Shown: piece after piece, positions 23,023 to 34,554 of the stretch
Layout of the letters: each line of letters starts with the position of its first letter
Position numbering within the stretch: the stretch's first letter is position 1
NCBI GenBank assembly: GCA_018873225.1
Contig: JAEILZ010000008.1
Span: forward strand, 496,001 to 560,000
Source of the DNA: [Phialemoniopsis] sp. UDSM-2020
Lineage: Eukaryota; Ascomycota; Sordariomycetes; Thyridiales; Thyridiaceae
DNA length: 64,000 nt
Direction: 5' to 3'
Notes under the pieces: model-generated
What the model saw: the letters and a program-made list of their open reading frames with translations, nothing else
Databases searched by the model: none
Told to the model about the DNA's origin: nothing
Made by a program: the position numbers and the translations under genes

Positions 23023-25656
23023 ATGACTAAAACGGTCACCGTCCTCAGCTCCGGCTGGGAGTTCTCCCCCGCCGGCGCCGACCACATCCCCGAGGCGCGC
23101 GACCTTGGCGTCCTGCCGGCCCGCAACCTGCCCTCCGAGGTCTACCTCGACCTCATGGAGAACGGCAAGATCGCCGACCCCTACCTCGACCTCAATGAGC
23201 TGGACGCCAAATGGATCGGTGAGTGCGGCTGGAACTACCGCATGACCTTTGCCACACCCTCAAGCTACGGCGACAAGGGCAAAACGACAGACCTCGTGTT
23301 CGAGGGCCTCGACACCTTTGCCACCGTCCTGCTCAACGGCAAGGAAGTGCTCAAGTCGGACAACATGTTTGTCTCGCACCGCGTCAACGTCGACGGCCAG
23401 CTCGCGGCGGACGGCAAGAACTCGCTGGAGGTGCGCTTCGAGTCGGCGCGCCAGAAGGGCCTGCAGCTGCTCAAGGACCACCCGGAGCACAGGTGGATCG
23501 TGCACCAGACGGAGCTGAGCAGAGGGCCCGTCCGCAAGGCGCAGTACCACTGGGGCTGGGACTGGGGCCCGATCACGCTGGGCTGCGGCATCTGGAAGCC
23601 TGTCTCGCTCGAGGTGTACAACACGCGCATCGAAGATGTCGCTGTGGACTACACTCTCAGCAAGGATCTGAGCACGGCGGACATCAACATCTCCGTCACG
23701 GCAGCGGGACAGCAGGCCGAGACTGCGGACATTGAGCTTTCGGTTGATGGCAGGGTCATTCACGACAGCAAGCTGGAGTTTACCACCGCTGGTTCGGATG
23801 AGGATGAGCATGTCTACAGCAGTGTTGTCAACATCCCTCAGCCTAGGCTATGGTGGCCACGCAACTACGGCGAGCAGCCTCTCTACACCGTCAAGGTGAC
23901 GCTGCGGGGTTCGGATGGCGCGGGCATCCTCGACACGTCAGAAAGACGCGTCGGTTTCCGCAAGGCAGAGCTCATCACTGAAGACGACAAGTACGGCACG
24001 TCATTCTACTTCCGCGTCAACGACGTCGACATCTTCGCCGGCGGCTCGTGCTGGATCCCAGGCGACAGCTTCCCGTCGCGCATCACGGACGACAACTACC
24101 GACAGTGGGTCAAGCTGGCGGCCGAGGGCAACCAGACCCTGATCCGCGTCTGGGGCGGCGGCATCTACGAGTCCAACGCCTTCTTCGCCGCCTGCGACGA
24201 GCACGGCGTCCTGGCCATGCAGGACTTTGGCTTCGCCTGCGCCAGCTACCCGACCTACCCGGAGTACCTCAAGAGCATCGAGCTCGAGGCGCGGCAGAAC
24301 GTGCGCCGCCTGCGGCACCACCCGTCGCTCGTCATCTGGGCCGGCAACAACGAGGACTACCAGCTCATCGAGCGATACGACCTCGAGTACAAGTTCAAGG
24401 AGGACAAGGATCCGCAGTCGTGGCTCAAGACTAACTTCCCCGCGCGCTACATCTACGAGTACTTACTGCCCAAGATCATGGACGAGGAGACAAAGGGCAC
24501 CATCTACAGGCCCAGCAGCCCCTGGGGCAACGGCACGTCGACGGTGCAAAAGGTCGACCCGACGGTCGGCGACGTGCACCAGTGGAACATCTGGCACGGC
24601 GTGCTCAAGCCGTACCAGCACCTGCCCCAGATGGGCGGGCGGTTCGTCTCCGAGTTTGGCCTCGAGGCCTACCCGCACCAGTCTACCCTAGAGGGATTCA
24701 TCACGGACCCGGCGCAGCGGCACGTCGGCTCGCGCACGATGGACTTTCACAACAAGGACATTGGCCACGAGCGCCAGCTCCTGGGCTACACGGGCACCAA
24801 CTTTCGCCTGCGGTACGAGTTCGCGGCGTTTGCGCACCTGACGCAGGTGATGCAGTCCGACGGCGTGACGTGGGCGTACAAGATGTGGCGCAAGATGTGG
24901 GGTGTCCCGGGGGAGCGGCAGTGCTGCGGTGTTCTCGTATGGATGCTGAACGACAGCTGGCCGGGCATCAGCTGGTCGCTGGCGGACTACAACCTGGTGC
25001 CCAAGCCGGCGTACTACGCCATCAAGCGCATCATGACGCCGCTCGCCGTGGGCGCGGGGCGCAAGTTCTTTGACTGCACGACGCGGCCGATGGACGAGAC
25101 GTGGAAGCGCGATACGGCGCATGTGAACCCGCGTCTGGCGAACGAGGATGTTGTGTATGATGTGTGGGTGGCTAACTTGTTGCCGAGGGCTAGCAAGGGC
25201 GTGGTGGTGATTCGCTTTATTAGTGTTGACACTGGGAAGGATCTCTTGGAGCCGGTGAGGAAGGATGTGGATGTTCAGGCCAATGCTACGACGGATGTGG
25301 TGGTCAGGCAGAAAGTAGACGTGCCTGCCGAGAATGGGAAGAAGGAGCCTTCGCCGGTCGTGATCCATGCGACACTAATAGGCGATGATGGAAAAACGGT
25401 ATTGCATCAGGACATGTCGTGGCCGGACCCGATCAAGTACCTCGACCTGTCGGACAGAGGACTGGCGGTGTCGGAGGTCAAGGGTGGGAAAGTGGAGATC
25501 ACGGCGGAGAAGCCTGTCAAGGGCTTTGTGTTTGACGAGGTGCCCGGCTTGAAGCTCAGCGACAATGGGTTTGACCTGGTGCCTGGGGTGAAGAAGGTTG
25601 TTGAGGTCAGTGGAGACAAGGGCAAGTTGACGTGGAGGGTCGTCGGTGGGGAGTAG
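23023..25656 (+). CDS. Beta-mannosidase (glycoside hydrolase family 2)
   Basis: Hydrolyses terminal beta-linked mannose from manno-oligosaccharides. Intronless, 877 aa, with no signal peptide, which matches the intracellular B-type fungal beta-mannosidases rather than the larger secreted A type. The GH2 sugar-binding domain occupies about 1-200 (WEFSPAG near the start, QYHWGWDWGPITLGCGIW), then an immunoglobulin-like GH2 domain, then the catalytic barrel. The acid/base Glu is E444 in WAGNNEDYQL and the nucleophile is E544 in FVSEFGLEAYP. GC-rich third positions and lack of introns contrast with the genes to the left. The start ATG is at the position where homologous sequence begins. Confidence 0.95.
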   Translation: MTKTVTVLSSGWEFSPAGADHIPEARDLGVLPARNLPSEVYLDLMENGKIADPYLDLNELDAKWIGECGWNYRMTFATPSSYGDKGKTTDLVFEGLDTFATVLLNGKEVLKSDNMFVSHRVNVDGQLAADGKNSLEVRFESARQKGLQLLKDHPEHRWIVHQTELSRGPVRKAQYHWGWDWGPITLGCGIWKPVSLEVYNTRIEDVAVDYTLSKDLSTADINISVTAAGQQAETADIELSVDGRVIHDSKLEFTTAGSDEDEHVYSSVVNIPQPRLWWPRNYGEQPLYTVKVTLRGSDGAGILDTSERRVGFRKAELITEDDKYGTSFYFRVNDVDIFAGGSCWIPGDSFPSRITDDNYRQWVKLAAEGNQTLIRVWGGGIYESNAFFAACDEHGVLAMQDFGFACASYPTYPEYLKSIELEARQNVRRLRHHPSLVIWAGNNEDYQLIERYDLEYKFKEDKDPQSWLKTNFPARYIYEYLLPKIMDEETKGTIYRPSSPWGNGTSTVQKVDPTVGDVHQWNIWHGVLKPYQHLPQMGGRFVSEFGLEAYPHQSTLEGFITDPAQRHVGSRTMDFHNKDIGHERQLLGYTGTNFRLRYEFAAFAHLTQVMQSDGVTWAYKMWRKMWGVPGERQCCGVLVWMLNDSWPGISWSLADYNLVPKPAYYAIKRIMTPLAVGAGRKFFDCTTRPMDETWKRDTAHVNPRLANEDVVYDVWVANLLPRASKGVVVIRFISVDTGKDLLEPVRKDVDVQANATTDVVVRQKVDVPAENGKKEPSPVVIHATLIGDDGKTVLHQDMSWPDPIKYLDLSDRGLAVSEVKGGKVEITAEKPVKGFVFDEVPGLKLSDNGFDLVPGVKKVVEVSGDKGKLTWRVVGGE

Positions 25657-26497
25657 GGCTGTGTGGTTCGCTTTGGGTCAAAATTAGTGCTCTAGACATG
25701 GCGAGACTGGAAAAATCAATAGAGAGTTTGGTTTGCATTTGAAGGATTATTTCTGTAACGCGCGGCTCGGGTATCATGTCTAGAGCCAGCAGGTAAGCCG
25801 TCCGGCGTCCGATGCACGATCCTGCGAGTGATCGGGAGCTGACCTCAAGTGAGCAATATCTGCGGACATGCACACGGCCAACCTGCGGAGTTTGGGACGA
25901 GAAGAAGAATCTGCCTTGCGGAGAAGGGGGAACTGATGCCGTGTTGATGCTTGACGTCCGTCCCCGAACTCCGCACCCTGTAGCTGGGAGAGTGACGACC
26001 GACCCTTGTGGGCTTTTTTGGGGGCGCGCTCCTGCTTAATGCAAGATTAAGGCTCGGGTGGGGGGGAGTGACCCGAGACGGGTTCGCCACGTGTGTGGGA
26101 AATGGGGAAAAGAGAAGCGAAAGAGCGGTCGCAGACAAGTTTGGGGGCTGTGTGAGAGACAGGCGCACGCAGATTAGACGCGTTTGACGCCCTCGACTGC
26201 GAGTCCGAGCTACAATCTCACTGAAGAGCGAGGGCACGCTGGCGCAAGTCAGCACTGAATGCAGGATACTCACTGACGACGCAAGCGACAATCAGATGTT
26301 CTAGCCTGCGAAAAGACATCCAAGTGATGGGGCATCATCGAGGCTTAGACAGGACAGACGCGCGATTGATCGCTAGAGAAGGTAAAAGCCCACAGAGCAT
26401 TCGCGTCTCTCCAGGTAGTTCAATGCATTTCAGTTGGTCAAACAGAAGGAGAGGTATCCCGGTCGCATTGAGGTCAGTGCGGGACTGCAAAACGTCA

Positions 26498-26522
26498 ACG
26501 GCTCCAGCCCTGGGGGAGCCGT
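26498..26522. repeat. Perfect 8-bp inverted repeat
   Basis: ACGGCTCC and its reverse complement GGAGCCGT flank a 9-nt loop. It is isolated in intergenic DNA. It has no T-run after it and does not fold into a tRNA with its flanks. Function unknown. Confidence 0.5.
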
Positions 26523-27235
26523 CAGCACACGCGAATCCTTCGGGAGACAGGATGTCAAATCAGAGACAGGCCTGATGCGAAGTCTATGTCGCTTTAGCTT
26601 GAGGGATGATAGCGGCCGCTGCGGGTCAGGGAACGAAGAGGGGGGCTGTGCCATGTTGTTTATCCCCTTAGGGCTGGGTTTAAGGTAATATTGCAGTACC
26701 TGCCCTACGCCCCAGCTAGTCCCCTCGCTAGCCGATCAGTTGATTCGACGGCGCATCTTAGAATAGAAATTAATAACGATTAGCGGTCTAGTCTGACAAG
26801 CTGAGGCGAAAAACGGCGTGGCGGGCTGGGCGGACCATCATCATTTGTTTGATGGCGTGGCATGTGGCAGGCATGCGATAATCCACCAAGTGCAACGGAT
26901 TCGGGTACGGCTCGTGGGCAAGACGGGACGTCCTCCATCATGTCAGATTTATTTGCTGATTGCAGTAATGGGGTGACAGCCGTTCTTGTCTGTTCTCTGC
27001 TTGCAGGCCTTGGCGCAGCAGGAAATGGCCAAATCAAGGGGCTCGTTCGCCGATGCTGGTCAGACAGATCTGCAACCCGAGACCCAGGAGAGAGAGAAAT
27101 GGTAAGCGGGCGGGGTGGGGAACCACCAGCGTGGGTATCTTTGATGTGGGTGATGTGGATGTTCAAACGCCTACTTGGACAAACCGGGAATTGATTGATC
27201 TGACAGGGCCCGCCCAGATCATCTCACAACGGTCT

Positions 27236-27300
27236 CGACCTCTGTTTTTCTTTTTCTACTTTTGCTTTCCCTTCATCTTTATCCACTTCACCTTTGAGGT
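27236..27300 (+). promoter_or_regulatory. Pyrimidine-rich core-promoter tract
   Basis: A run of mainly T and C (TTTTTCTTTTTCTACTTTTG and continuing) about 300 bp before the start codon of the 912-aa membrane protein. CT-rich tracts just upstream of transcription starts are common in filamentous-fungal promoters, so the mRNA probably begins just downstream. Confidence 0.4.
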
Positions 27301-27578
27301 TCACATGCGCTTTGCAGCAACAAACAGCACTGCAAACACCATGCCCTCTCCGTGTAACCACCCCACGTCAACGAGGTGACATCAATCTCAGCGCGGACAC
27401 AAGACGCGAGGGATCCTCAACAGCGGAAGAGCTCAGGCATTTGGTGGCAGCGTCGTGTGCCCACTTTTCGGGTCGGATTGGAGCTCCAACAGCATCTGAG
27501 CAGTCACTCAATCGAGCGATCAACTGAAGGAACGACATTGAATTGAGAGTCAAGGAGTGAGGGTTCGAATCGCACACC

Positions 27579-30317
27579 ATGTCTTCATACCACCAGGACC
27601 CGTCGCAACAGCAGCATGGATACAGTGACCAGCACCCCCAAAGCCAAAACCAAAACCTAGGAGTCGAAGGCAGTTCCAGCGGCGCGACGTCACAAGCCTC
27701 TTCCGCAGAACCATCGCGCAACCCTTCCAGCGTATCAAATGTTTCCCATACCCAAAGCTGGCATATCCAGCACCCCGGCCAGGAGTCTACCAACCTGGGC
27801 GACTCTCAGAACCAGTACTCATACAGTCAGTATGGCTACGACGTTGCCTACCCCACGCCGGCCGCCAAGACTGTCCCGGAGAGCACCGAGGGCGTCCATC
27901 TGGCATCGTATCCCGCCCAGCAGCAGGCACAGCAGTACACCGCCGAGCCCATGACCAATCCGCACCACCACACCGGCTACCAGTACGTCGACCCGTCGGC
28001 CGCCTACGACCAGGACCCCTCGGGCAAGGTCTTCCACTTCCAGCGCCAGGACTCCCACGCCGGCCTGCTGGAGTACGTCCAGGACTCCCCGGGCGTCATG
28101 TACACGCCCGGCTCTAACCCCTCGCCCTACTACAACAACAGCTACACCTTTGAGCAGCAGCAACAGTACCAGCAGGAACAGCAGCGACAAAATCAGCCTC
28201 CGCGCAAACGGCGCGGCCTCGGCGGCAAGTGCCTGCCCTGCTGCGCGCCCGGCTGGCGCTGGCACTGGCACGACTCGTGGAACATGTACCTCTTCTTCGT
28301 CTTCGGCCTGCTCTGCGCCGTCGGCCACCACATCTACTACTCGGTGCTCGACGGTCGGCCTTCGGGCACCGACAACCAGATCACCATGCTGCGCTACGGC
28401 ACCGTGCTCGCCTACGCCTCCAAGGCCGGTCTCGCCGCCGCCGCGATATCGGCCCTCAAGCAGCGCGTCTGGACTACGGTGCGTACACGCCTCATGAGCG
28501 TCGCCGCCGTCGACGCCCTCTTCTCCGCTACCGAGGACATCCTCAGCATGTTCAACTGGGAGTTTCTCAGCGGGGCCAAGACAGCGGCGGGTTTGGCGGT
28601 GTTTGTATGGCTCGCGCCCCTCGTCGTCATCCTGACGGCCAACACCCTGCTCGTCGAGTCGCGCACCATGCACGAGGTCGGCAAGTGCCCGGGAGTGCGC
28701 ACCCTGAATTTCGACTTCGAGGCCTCGGCCGACTGGCGCGAGGGCATACGCATCGACCGCCTCTACGAGATCTCCGTCTCCATCTGGAACACCACGCGGC
28801 CTGCCGAAGCCGACCCGCCGCCCGAAGGCTGGTTTGACTACTACACCGGCACCTCGCCCAACTGGGCGCAGCAGGCCACCATCGGCGCTTTTCTGGAGCA
28901 GGTCGTCACCCGCAAGAACGCCTCCCTGGACGTCTGCGGCTCCGGCTGGAATTGCACCTACGACGTCAGCTTCGTCGCGCCGGGCTACAAGTGCACCGAG
29001 CTCGCGTCGGGCGTCGGTTCGAAACCCGCCAAGCTACAGCAGCAGTCCGGTAGCATCGCGGCGCCGATCCCCATGGACATCATGCTGCCCAAGGGCAAGT
29101 ACGCCTACTACACGCACGCCACGGCCGGCGACTACTCGCCCATGCAGATGGAGAACACGGGCGCGGGCGGCGTGCCGACGACGGACCCGCCCTGGCCCAA
29201 GAACTTTGGCGCCCTGCGCACCGAGCCCGTCATCTGGGTCGCCCACGCCGCCTACGCCAACGACCCGGACGCGCCCGACGCGCCGCAGAAGAAGACGGAC
29301 CCCGGGTGGGACGAGGCGTTCATCCCGAAGATGTTTGCCTGCGAGCACTACGAGACGGCCTACACGGCGCGCTTCAACTACACCGACGGCATCCAGAGCA
29401 CCGTGATCACGAATCGCACCTTCTTGGCACCCGTGATCAACACGACGTACGTGCCGGGCAAGGACGCGCGCGACGGCACGGGCGATAACACCACCGCCGT
29501 GCCCGAGAGCAACTACGTCCTGCCCTTGCCGGACATCCCGCGGTACCGGCGCGTCGCGGCGTACCACTCCATGGGGTATATGCTGCGCACGCTGATCAAC
29601 GGCACGGTCGAGATTGATGGTGATTTGAACAAGATTATACAGAACACGGCGGCCATGCAGACCAAGCTGCTCGACAAGCGGAATAGCTACTTCCCCTACT
29701 CCAACGTGATGGACCTGGTGCAGGGCCTCTACGAGGATCTGATCCTGTCCATGTTTGGCAACCCGCAGTTCGCGGCGGTGGTCTGGGCCGCGGACCCAAA
29801 GAGGCAGAGCGGGTCGCTGGCAGGAGATCAGCCGGAATTGGGATACGAGTGCGAGAGGAGTCGGACGGTCAACGTGTATAGCTATCACCGGCGGGATCTG
29901 TGGATCGTGTACGGCATTGCCGTGTCGGTGGCGCTGCTGTGCGTGTTGGCTGGGTGGTACGCGCTGCGGGAGAACGGCGGCGTGGTGCGGGATACAAAGT
30001 TCAGCAGCATCGTCGCTGCGACGCGCGGGCCGGCGCTGGAGAAGCTGGCGTGGCCTGACGGAAGACGCGAGGAGGTCGAAGTGTCGCGTGGAGTGCGAGC
30101 TGCGAGGGTTGGGTATGGATATCTTGATGGCTTGGATGAGAACCTTGACCGGGGCACGAGAGTGGAGGAAGAGTACTGGAAGAGCGGGGAGAGGAGCGGG
30201 CGGAGTAGCATTGTGCCGGCCCGGGTCGAGGGTGAGGATCTCTCGCGCACGAGGTTTGGCTTTGGGCTGGAGGGCGACGTGAGGGTTGTTCCTCTCAGGG
30301 GCCTGTTTCATCGATAG
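27579..30317 (+). CDS. Large fungal membrane protein of unknown function
   Basis: 912 aa, intronless. The N-terminal 200 residues are disordered and Gln/Ser/Pro/Tyr-rich. A basic cluster (PPRKRRGLGGKCLPCCAPGW) leads to three or four membrane helices: about 236-257 (MYLFFVFGLLCAVGHHIYY), 273-294, 336-360 (LAVFVWLAPLVVILTANTLL) and, after a long middle region, 774-796 (IVYGIAVSVALLCVLAGWY). The 400-residue loop between them has repeated N-x-S/T sequons and paired cysteines (DVCGSGWNCTYD), so it is probably luminal or extracellular. The C-tail is charged and cytosolic. Similar fungal proteins exist and have sometimes been labelled formylmethionine deformylase-like; nothing here supports that enzyme activity. 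High GC3 suggests a conserved, well-expressed gene. Confidence 0.8.
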   Translation: MSSYHQDPSQQQHGYSDQHPQSQNQNLGVEGSSSGATSQASSAEPSRNPSSVSNVSHTQSWHIQHPGQESTNLGDSQNQYSYSQYGYDVAYPTPAAKTVPESTEGVHLASYPAQQQAQQYTAEPMTNPHHHTGYQYVDPSAAYDQDPSGKVFHFQRQDSHAGLLEYVQDSPGVMYTPGSNPSPYYNNSYTFEQQQQYQQEQQRQNQPPRKRRGLGGKCLPCCAPGWRWHWHDSWNMYLFFVFGLLCAVGHHIYYSVLDGRPSGTDNQITMLRYGTVLAYASKAGLAAAAISALKQRVWTTVRTRLMSVAAVDALFSATEDILSMFNWEFLSGAKTAAGLAVFVWLAPLVVILTANTLLVESRTMHEVGKCPGVRTLNFDFEASADWREGIRIDRLYEISVSIWNTTRPAEADPPPEGWFDYYTGTSPNWAQQATIGAFLEQVVTRKNASLDVCGSGWNCTYDVSFVAPGYKCTELASGVGSKPAKLQQQSGSIAAPIPMDIMLPKGKYAYYTHATAGDYSPMQMENTGAGGVPTTDPPWPKNFGALRTEPVIWVAHAAYANDPDAPDAPQKKTDPGWDEAFIPKMFACEHYETAYTARFNYTDGIQSTVITNRTFLAPVINTTYVPGKDARDGTGDNTTAVPESNYVLPLPDIPRYRRVAAYHSMGYMLRTLINGTVEIDGDLNKIIQNTAAMQTKLLDKRNSYFPYSNVMDLVQGLYEDLILSMFGNPQFAAVVWAADPKRQSGSLAGDQPELGYECERSRTVNVYSYHRRDLWIVYGIAVSVALLCVLAGWYALRENGGVVRDTKFSSIVAATRGPALEKLAWPDGRREEVEVSRGVRAARVGYGYLDGLDENLDRGTRVEEEYWKSGERSGRSSIVPARVEGEDLSRTRFGFGLEGDVRVVPLRGLFHR

Positions 30318-30436
30318 ATGATGATGGCAACTTACTGGGTGATTATGGATAAGAATAATGATTATTGATACCTCCTGAATGCACTTTGCGAGTCTTTAAA
30401 GTATCTGATCCTTCCAGTGAAATGGACGCAGAGCAT

Positions 30437-33151
30437 CTAGTTCACTTCACCATGCGACCGTGGATCTCCGTACGTGTCCAGCCTCTCATACCTTCGCTCC
30501 GCGCGCTTCCCCTCGTCCCCTTTTGCCAGCTCAGTCAGGTAACTCTTGAAGTCACGCGAAAGCTCAACCACAGCCTTGAAGTGGCTGTCGGTGATCAAAA
30601 TCTTACCCTCCTCGTCTCGCTCATCATCATATTCAGCCAGGGCAACAACCGTCTGGAAAGCTGTCGTGTAGTCGCCAAAGTCAGTGGCCGTCGTCGTCCA
30701 GGGAAATATTATGCAACTCAATACATACCGTTCCGAATCTCTCTGCCGTTCCACCTCAAATCTCGCACGCCCACGCTGTCAATGTACTCCTTGGCATCGA
30801 TGTTCAGTCTCATCGTGCTCCCGCGCTCTCTGACCAGCTTGTCCAAAAAGGTCCTCCAGACGTGCCTCCGCTGGTGGTCGTCAAACTCTGGGTAGTAAAT
30901 TTGGATGTGGATGCGTGAGAAGAAAGCATCGTCAATGGTTCCCACCCGGTTGGTAATGAGTATCAGGATGCCGTCGTAGCTTTCCAGGACTCGGAGGAAG
31001 CCTGTATGAAAGAGGCAAAGGAGATCAGTGCCCAGATCCTAGTCATCATTCTCAAACTTGATATGACTTACTGACTACTAGACCGTTCCTCGCCAGGTCG
31101 GTCGAAGTACGTCTCTCCAGGTAGACGTCGGCCTCGTCAATGAGCAAGACAGCATCCCAGTTCTTAGCAGTTCGAAAGTGTCTGGCCAGATTCTGCTCTA
31201 CCTGACTGAGTTCTGTGCCGATGTCACTCGGGGTGATGATCATCAAAGGCCTCTTGGTGTACTCGGAGATACATTCTGCCGTCCAAGTCTTTCCAACACC
31301 AGGCCGACCGTGCAGGAGAAACACAAGGCCGTTTCCTTTGTCCTTGACGAAATCGGCAGACCACATGTTGTTTGTGAGTGGCTCATCATGTCGATTGGTA
31401 CGTGTATAGCTTTTCGCAAGTGCCTTGATTGTTGTTTTCTTGAACTGGGGCATGATCAAGCTGTCCATCATGTTTTGGTCCCATTTTGGTTCCTGAAAAT
31501 GGCGTATATGCAGGGTTTCTAGAACGTGTGGGCGATTTATTAGCAAACAGTTTCGAGGATTACGAGATGCTTTGTGTTGCTTTCATACCCCAGGTTCGAG
31601 TTCGAAAGGCGTAGCCCTGAATAACCTTAGTACAGACAAGGTATTGATGTGCAGTCGGTGTTCTTTTCGCATCCCCTCGAGCTATCGATTGGTAGTTGTC
31701 GAAGAGGGCCGTGGGCTTTTCGCGAACGGAACCCTGTTCGCCACAGATATGACAGTCACAGTTTGTGAGCCATCTGGCCAGATCGCCGTGCTCAATGTGC
31801 TTCCGTGCCTTCTCAGGCCATTCGTTATAGTAGGCTTGGAAATCAGATTGCACTAGACTATCCATCTGCAAAGTGATCAGCGTACTTCAGCCATGGTTGC
31901 GTGCAAACATTTACCTCATAGAAAGGGAACTTCGCGCTTCTTCCCTTGTAGTACAGGCATTGCTTCTGAAGCACGTCCCAGAAGACTTTACCCTGTTCCA
32001 GATGCTTTGCTAGACGGGCATCAAGACCTTTGATGTCGACTTCCGTAGCGTGTTCCACGTCAATGTCAAAGGTCTTGTCCATCTCGGACTCACCAATAAA
32101 TCTCTCCCAGTGCGTAGTATCAGTGACCCGTCCCAGGTACCTGCCGTTGTAATCCAGCGTCCACCACGTCAGCTCCCATCTGGGCGGGAACTGTACCATT
32201 GACTGAATAACCCCCGCTTTGTCTTCTGCTTCAGGTCTCGTTTGAATCAGTACAGTCATGCCGGGTTTGTAAGGAACCCATGCGAGATCATAGGTGAACA
32301 TTCCCCTCCGATTGCGTTCCTGTTCCGCCTGGACATCTTCCATGATGTTCTCGTCTAGAAACTGCAGTAGAAGTGCCAAGTCTTCAACGACGTGTTGATT
32401 TCGCATGCATATAGACCTCTCGTCTTTGATTGCATGTTCATCGCGGTAGGCAAAGAGCTCGTCGTAGTGATGTACGAGGATCGCATACGGCCAGTCCACT
32501 TTGATGACGTCTGTCGTTAGGTCCTGTCCGGGATAATACCTGACGATATTACGCAGCGCGTTGATGATAGCTGCTGAGTAGATGTTGAGATGATACGTCG
32601 GTCGATCGATTAGGTTCTTCATCCCTGGGGTCCCTTCCTTGTCGATGCCTTTCTGCGTCGTTGTATACGTAGTCACTAAGTCGAAAATTGGCTCGCCGAA
32701 TGAACCCAATTCCTCCTCCCACTCGTAGGGTAGTTCAGGTATGTCTGAATCTTTGCGCCGAAGCAACGTGCCATCTTCGCGATCGCGGAGCTCGGTGCGG
32801 TACCTTATCCAAGAACCCTTCTTGGCGGATACGTAGTTGTGCTGATACATACTTGGGTCACTTTGGTCTTTGTTTTTCACTATGTCTGCAGATTTCTCAA
32901 TCCTTGCTGGACTCAATGATGTCGCAGTGAAAGTAAACTCGGTGAGAAGGCATTCAGAATCAAAAAGAGGGACAAAAAATGCCTAGTGGGGTCCAGGCGA
33001 ACCCTGAAGCAAGAAACGTGATGCGATTCGCGGTCGGGTCCATGTCTGACTGCATGTCTGTCTCTTTTGTGGGTAAGCGAGCATGCACAGCTGCCTTGTA
33101 TTCGGCCTTATTAAGATCATGCGCCCTATCTCGCTGCGATCTGTTTGCCAT
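30437..33151 (-). CDS. AAA+ ATPase with N-terminal DUF7025-like region
   Basis: P-loop ATPase of a fungal-expanded family of unknown role. Exons 32982-31915, 31865-31589, 31518-31072, 31001-30729 and 30660-30437 are secure, and each junction keeps the frame. The N-terminal half (about 1-450) is the family's accessory region (HHYDELFAYRDEH, W-rich middle). The AAA core has Walker A GRPGVGKT, Walker B VLLIDEADVYLERR, and the sensor region ILILITNRVGTIDDAFFSRI. The frame is open from an acceptor-like CACTAG before 32982, so the true start probably lies in an upstream exon; I propose 33151-33089 (MANRSQRDRAHD...), giving 783 aa, with a GTGCAT donor that is weak. If that exon is wrong, the first ATG in the secure part is near 32850. 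Confidence 0.82.
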
Positions 33152-33586
33152 TGTCACAACTCCATATGTACGGCCTGAAAACGTCAGTAATTTGAGTCGT
33201 GAATGGCCATGCCAATAAATCGAGCACCAAAGATAGCATCTTTATAAAGTATCAAGACACTCACCCGCTGATTATCCCATGCAATCGTAGAGAAGTCTTT
33301 CGGGGTCGCAATTGGAGAATGAAGACGAACAAAATGAACAACATACTTCGGTGGATGTAAGTCTGTTAAAGTAGCAAGTTAAGAGATGGGGAAATGTCTA
33401 CAGGTCTCGAAGATTGGAGCGGGCAGGATGTCCTGCGTACGTTTCCTTCCTTGTCTTGGAAGCTAGGATCAATGTTCTATTGGCGAGTTGGGTAGACAAC
33501 CTAAGTTGTCTTGAAAGAGTCAAGAATATAGAAGTCGAACAATAGGGCCCTAACGGGACGCTGTTGGCGGCTAATTTTCAGATCAG

Positions 33587-33647
33587 CAGCTGGGCGGCCG
33601 CCACTTTTGGCATCATCGTGAGACTCAGCCATGCAACCACCCCCTTG
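33587..33647. repeat. Dispersed repeat, copy A
   Basis: About 61 bp matching 36211-36276 at roughly 85% by eye, with small indels; both begin CAGCTGGGCG and share GGCCGCC, TTGGCATCATC and CTCAGCCATGCAAC. Weaker similarity continues about 20 bp to the left. See the other copy. Confidence 0.7.
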
Positions 33648-34547
33648 TTCAAACTGAAAGATTACGTGCCGTTTGCTTCGCTACAGTCCGAATGCTAGGT
33701 ATAACTTTCCAGCGGGCTGTTATCACTACCTAAGAGGATCGAGCAAGACATTTAAGAGGCATCTTATTGGACTGAAAGTGGCGAGCTGTCCATCAAACTC
33801 CCTATTATCAAGTAAATCCACAACAGTTCATCTATCCCCAATTGTGGACAAGGCATCAAGAGAAAACCGGAACAGTCCTGGTCATGGCGAATCTACATGT
33901 GAAAAATGCCAAGATAAGCCGGTGCCGCCCTGTTTGAGTGCTTCTGGAGTTGATCATGTTCGGAGCAAGCGGAGCCACACGTCCGAGATTGGAATGAGCC
34001 AAGTTCCGAAATTCTGTAGTCGAGGACCGGATAAGGCCGAAGGAGCAGACTGTTACATCGTTGAGCCGATCCCGAGCCCGATATGGATTCAGTATTAGAA
34101 ATGCTGCCTGGTTAGGTAGCATCCAAAGTTGAGTGTTAGACGCAATTAGACCACGAGCTTGGCCGCGGCTTAAACTGGAGATATGGCGCGTCTAGGGAAT
34201 AGACCAAGTAGTAAACTAGTCAAGCCACTCTACTCTAAAGCTTCAGACTCTTCGGCTATCCAAGTTCAGAATGGAATTCGTGTACCGTAGTCCAGCGTAG
34301 AAGTATCCTGATTTTGAACCGGAGCTTTAAGAGAAGAATAAGAAACCACCCTACGATCAGACCTTGCTCAAGCAGTGTTGACAGCGGTTTCATGTTTTCC
34401 GCCCCCAACGGGTCACGTTGGGGTAGCATTCTTGTCAGCGGTAAGAAATCCTTCCCGCTTGGATAAATTCAAAATAAATAAATGACTTGCAGCTTGTGAC
34501 CCACTACAGCTGCTTGGTGTCCAGGCTCTTACTTCAGAGAAATCGGG

Positions 34548-34554
34548 TATAAAG
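34548..34554 (+). promoter_or_regulatory. TATA box of the LPMO gene
   Basis: TATAAAG, 78 bp before the start codon of the AA9-like gene, a normal spacing for a compact fungal promoter. Confidence 0.5.

Larger units (their letters stand above)
25657..27578. other. Long intergenic region (1.9 kb)
   Basis: No convincing gene. It holds the 3' end of the beta-mannosidase and what looks like a long upstream region of the membrane-protein gene: a perfect 8-bp hairpin at 26498-26522, a CACGTG E-box near 26088, and a pyrimidine-rich stretch at about 27236-27300. Short upstream ATGs (for example at 27304) lie between that stretch and the start codon. Confidence 0.4.

Noticed and set aside
26498..26522. 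Hairpin as a terminator or RNA gene
   Set aside because: Rho-independent terminators do not apply in a fungal nucleus, and no conserved RNA structure could be recognised around it.
27555..27580. tRNA-like B box (GGTTCGAATC) just before a start codon
   Set aside because: No matching T-stem, A box or acceptor stem in the preceding 80 nt.
27681..30311. Long antisense open frames across the GC-rich membrane-protein gene and beta-mannosidase
   Set aside because: They are side effects of high GC3 on the coding strand; the sense frames carry clear domains.
33673..34098. 141-codon open frame upstream of the LPMO gene
   Set aside because: Composition and sequence look random; no homology pattern and no neighbouring exons.
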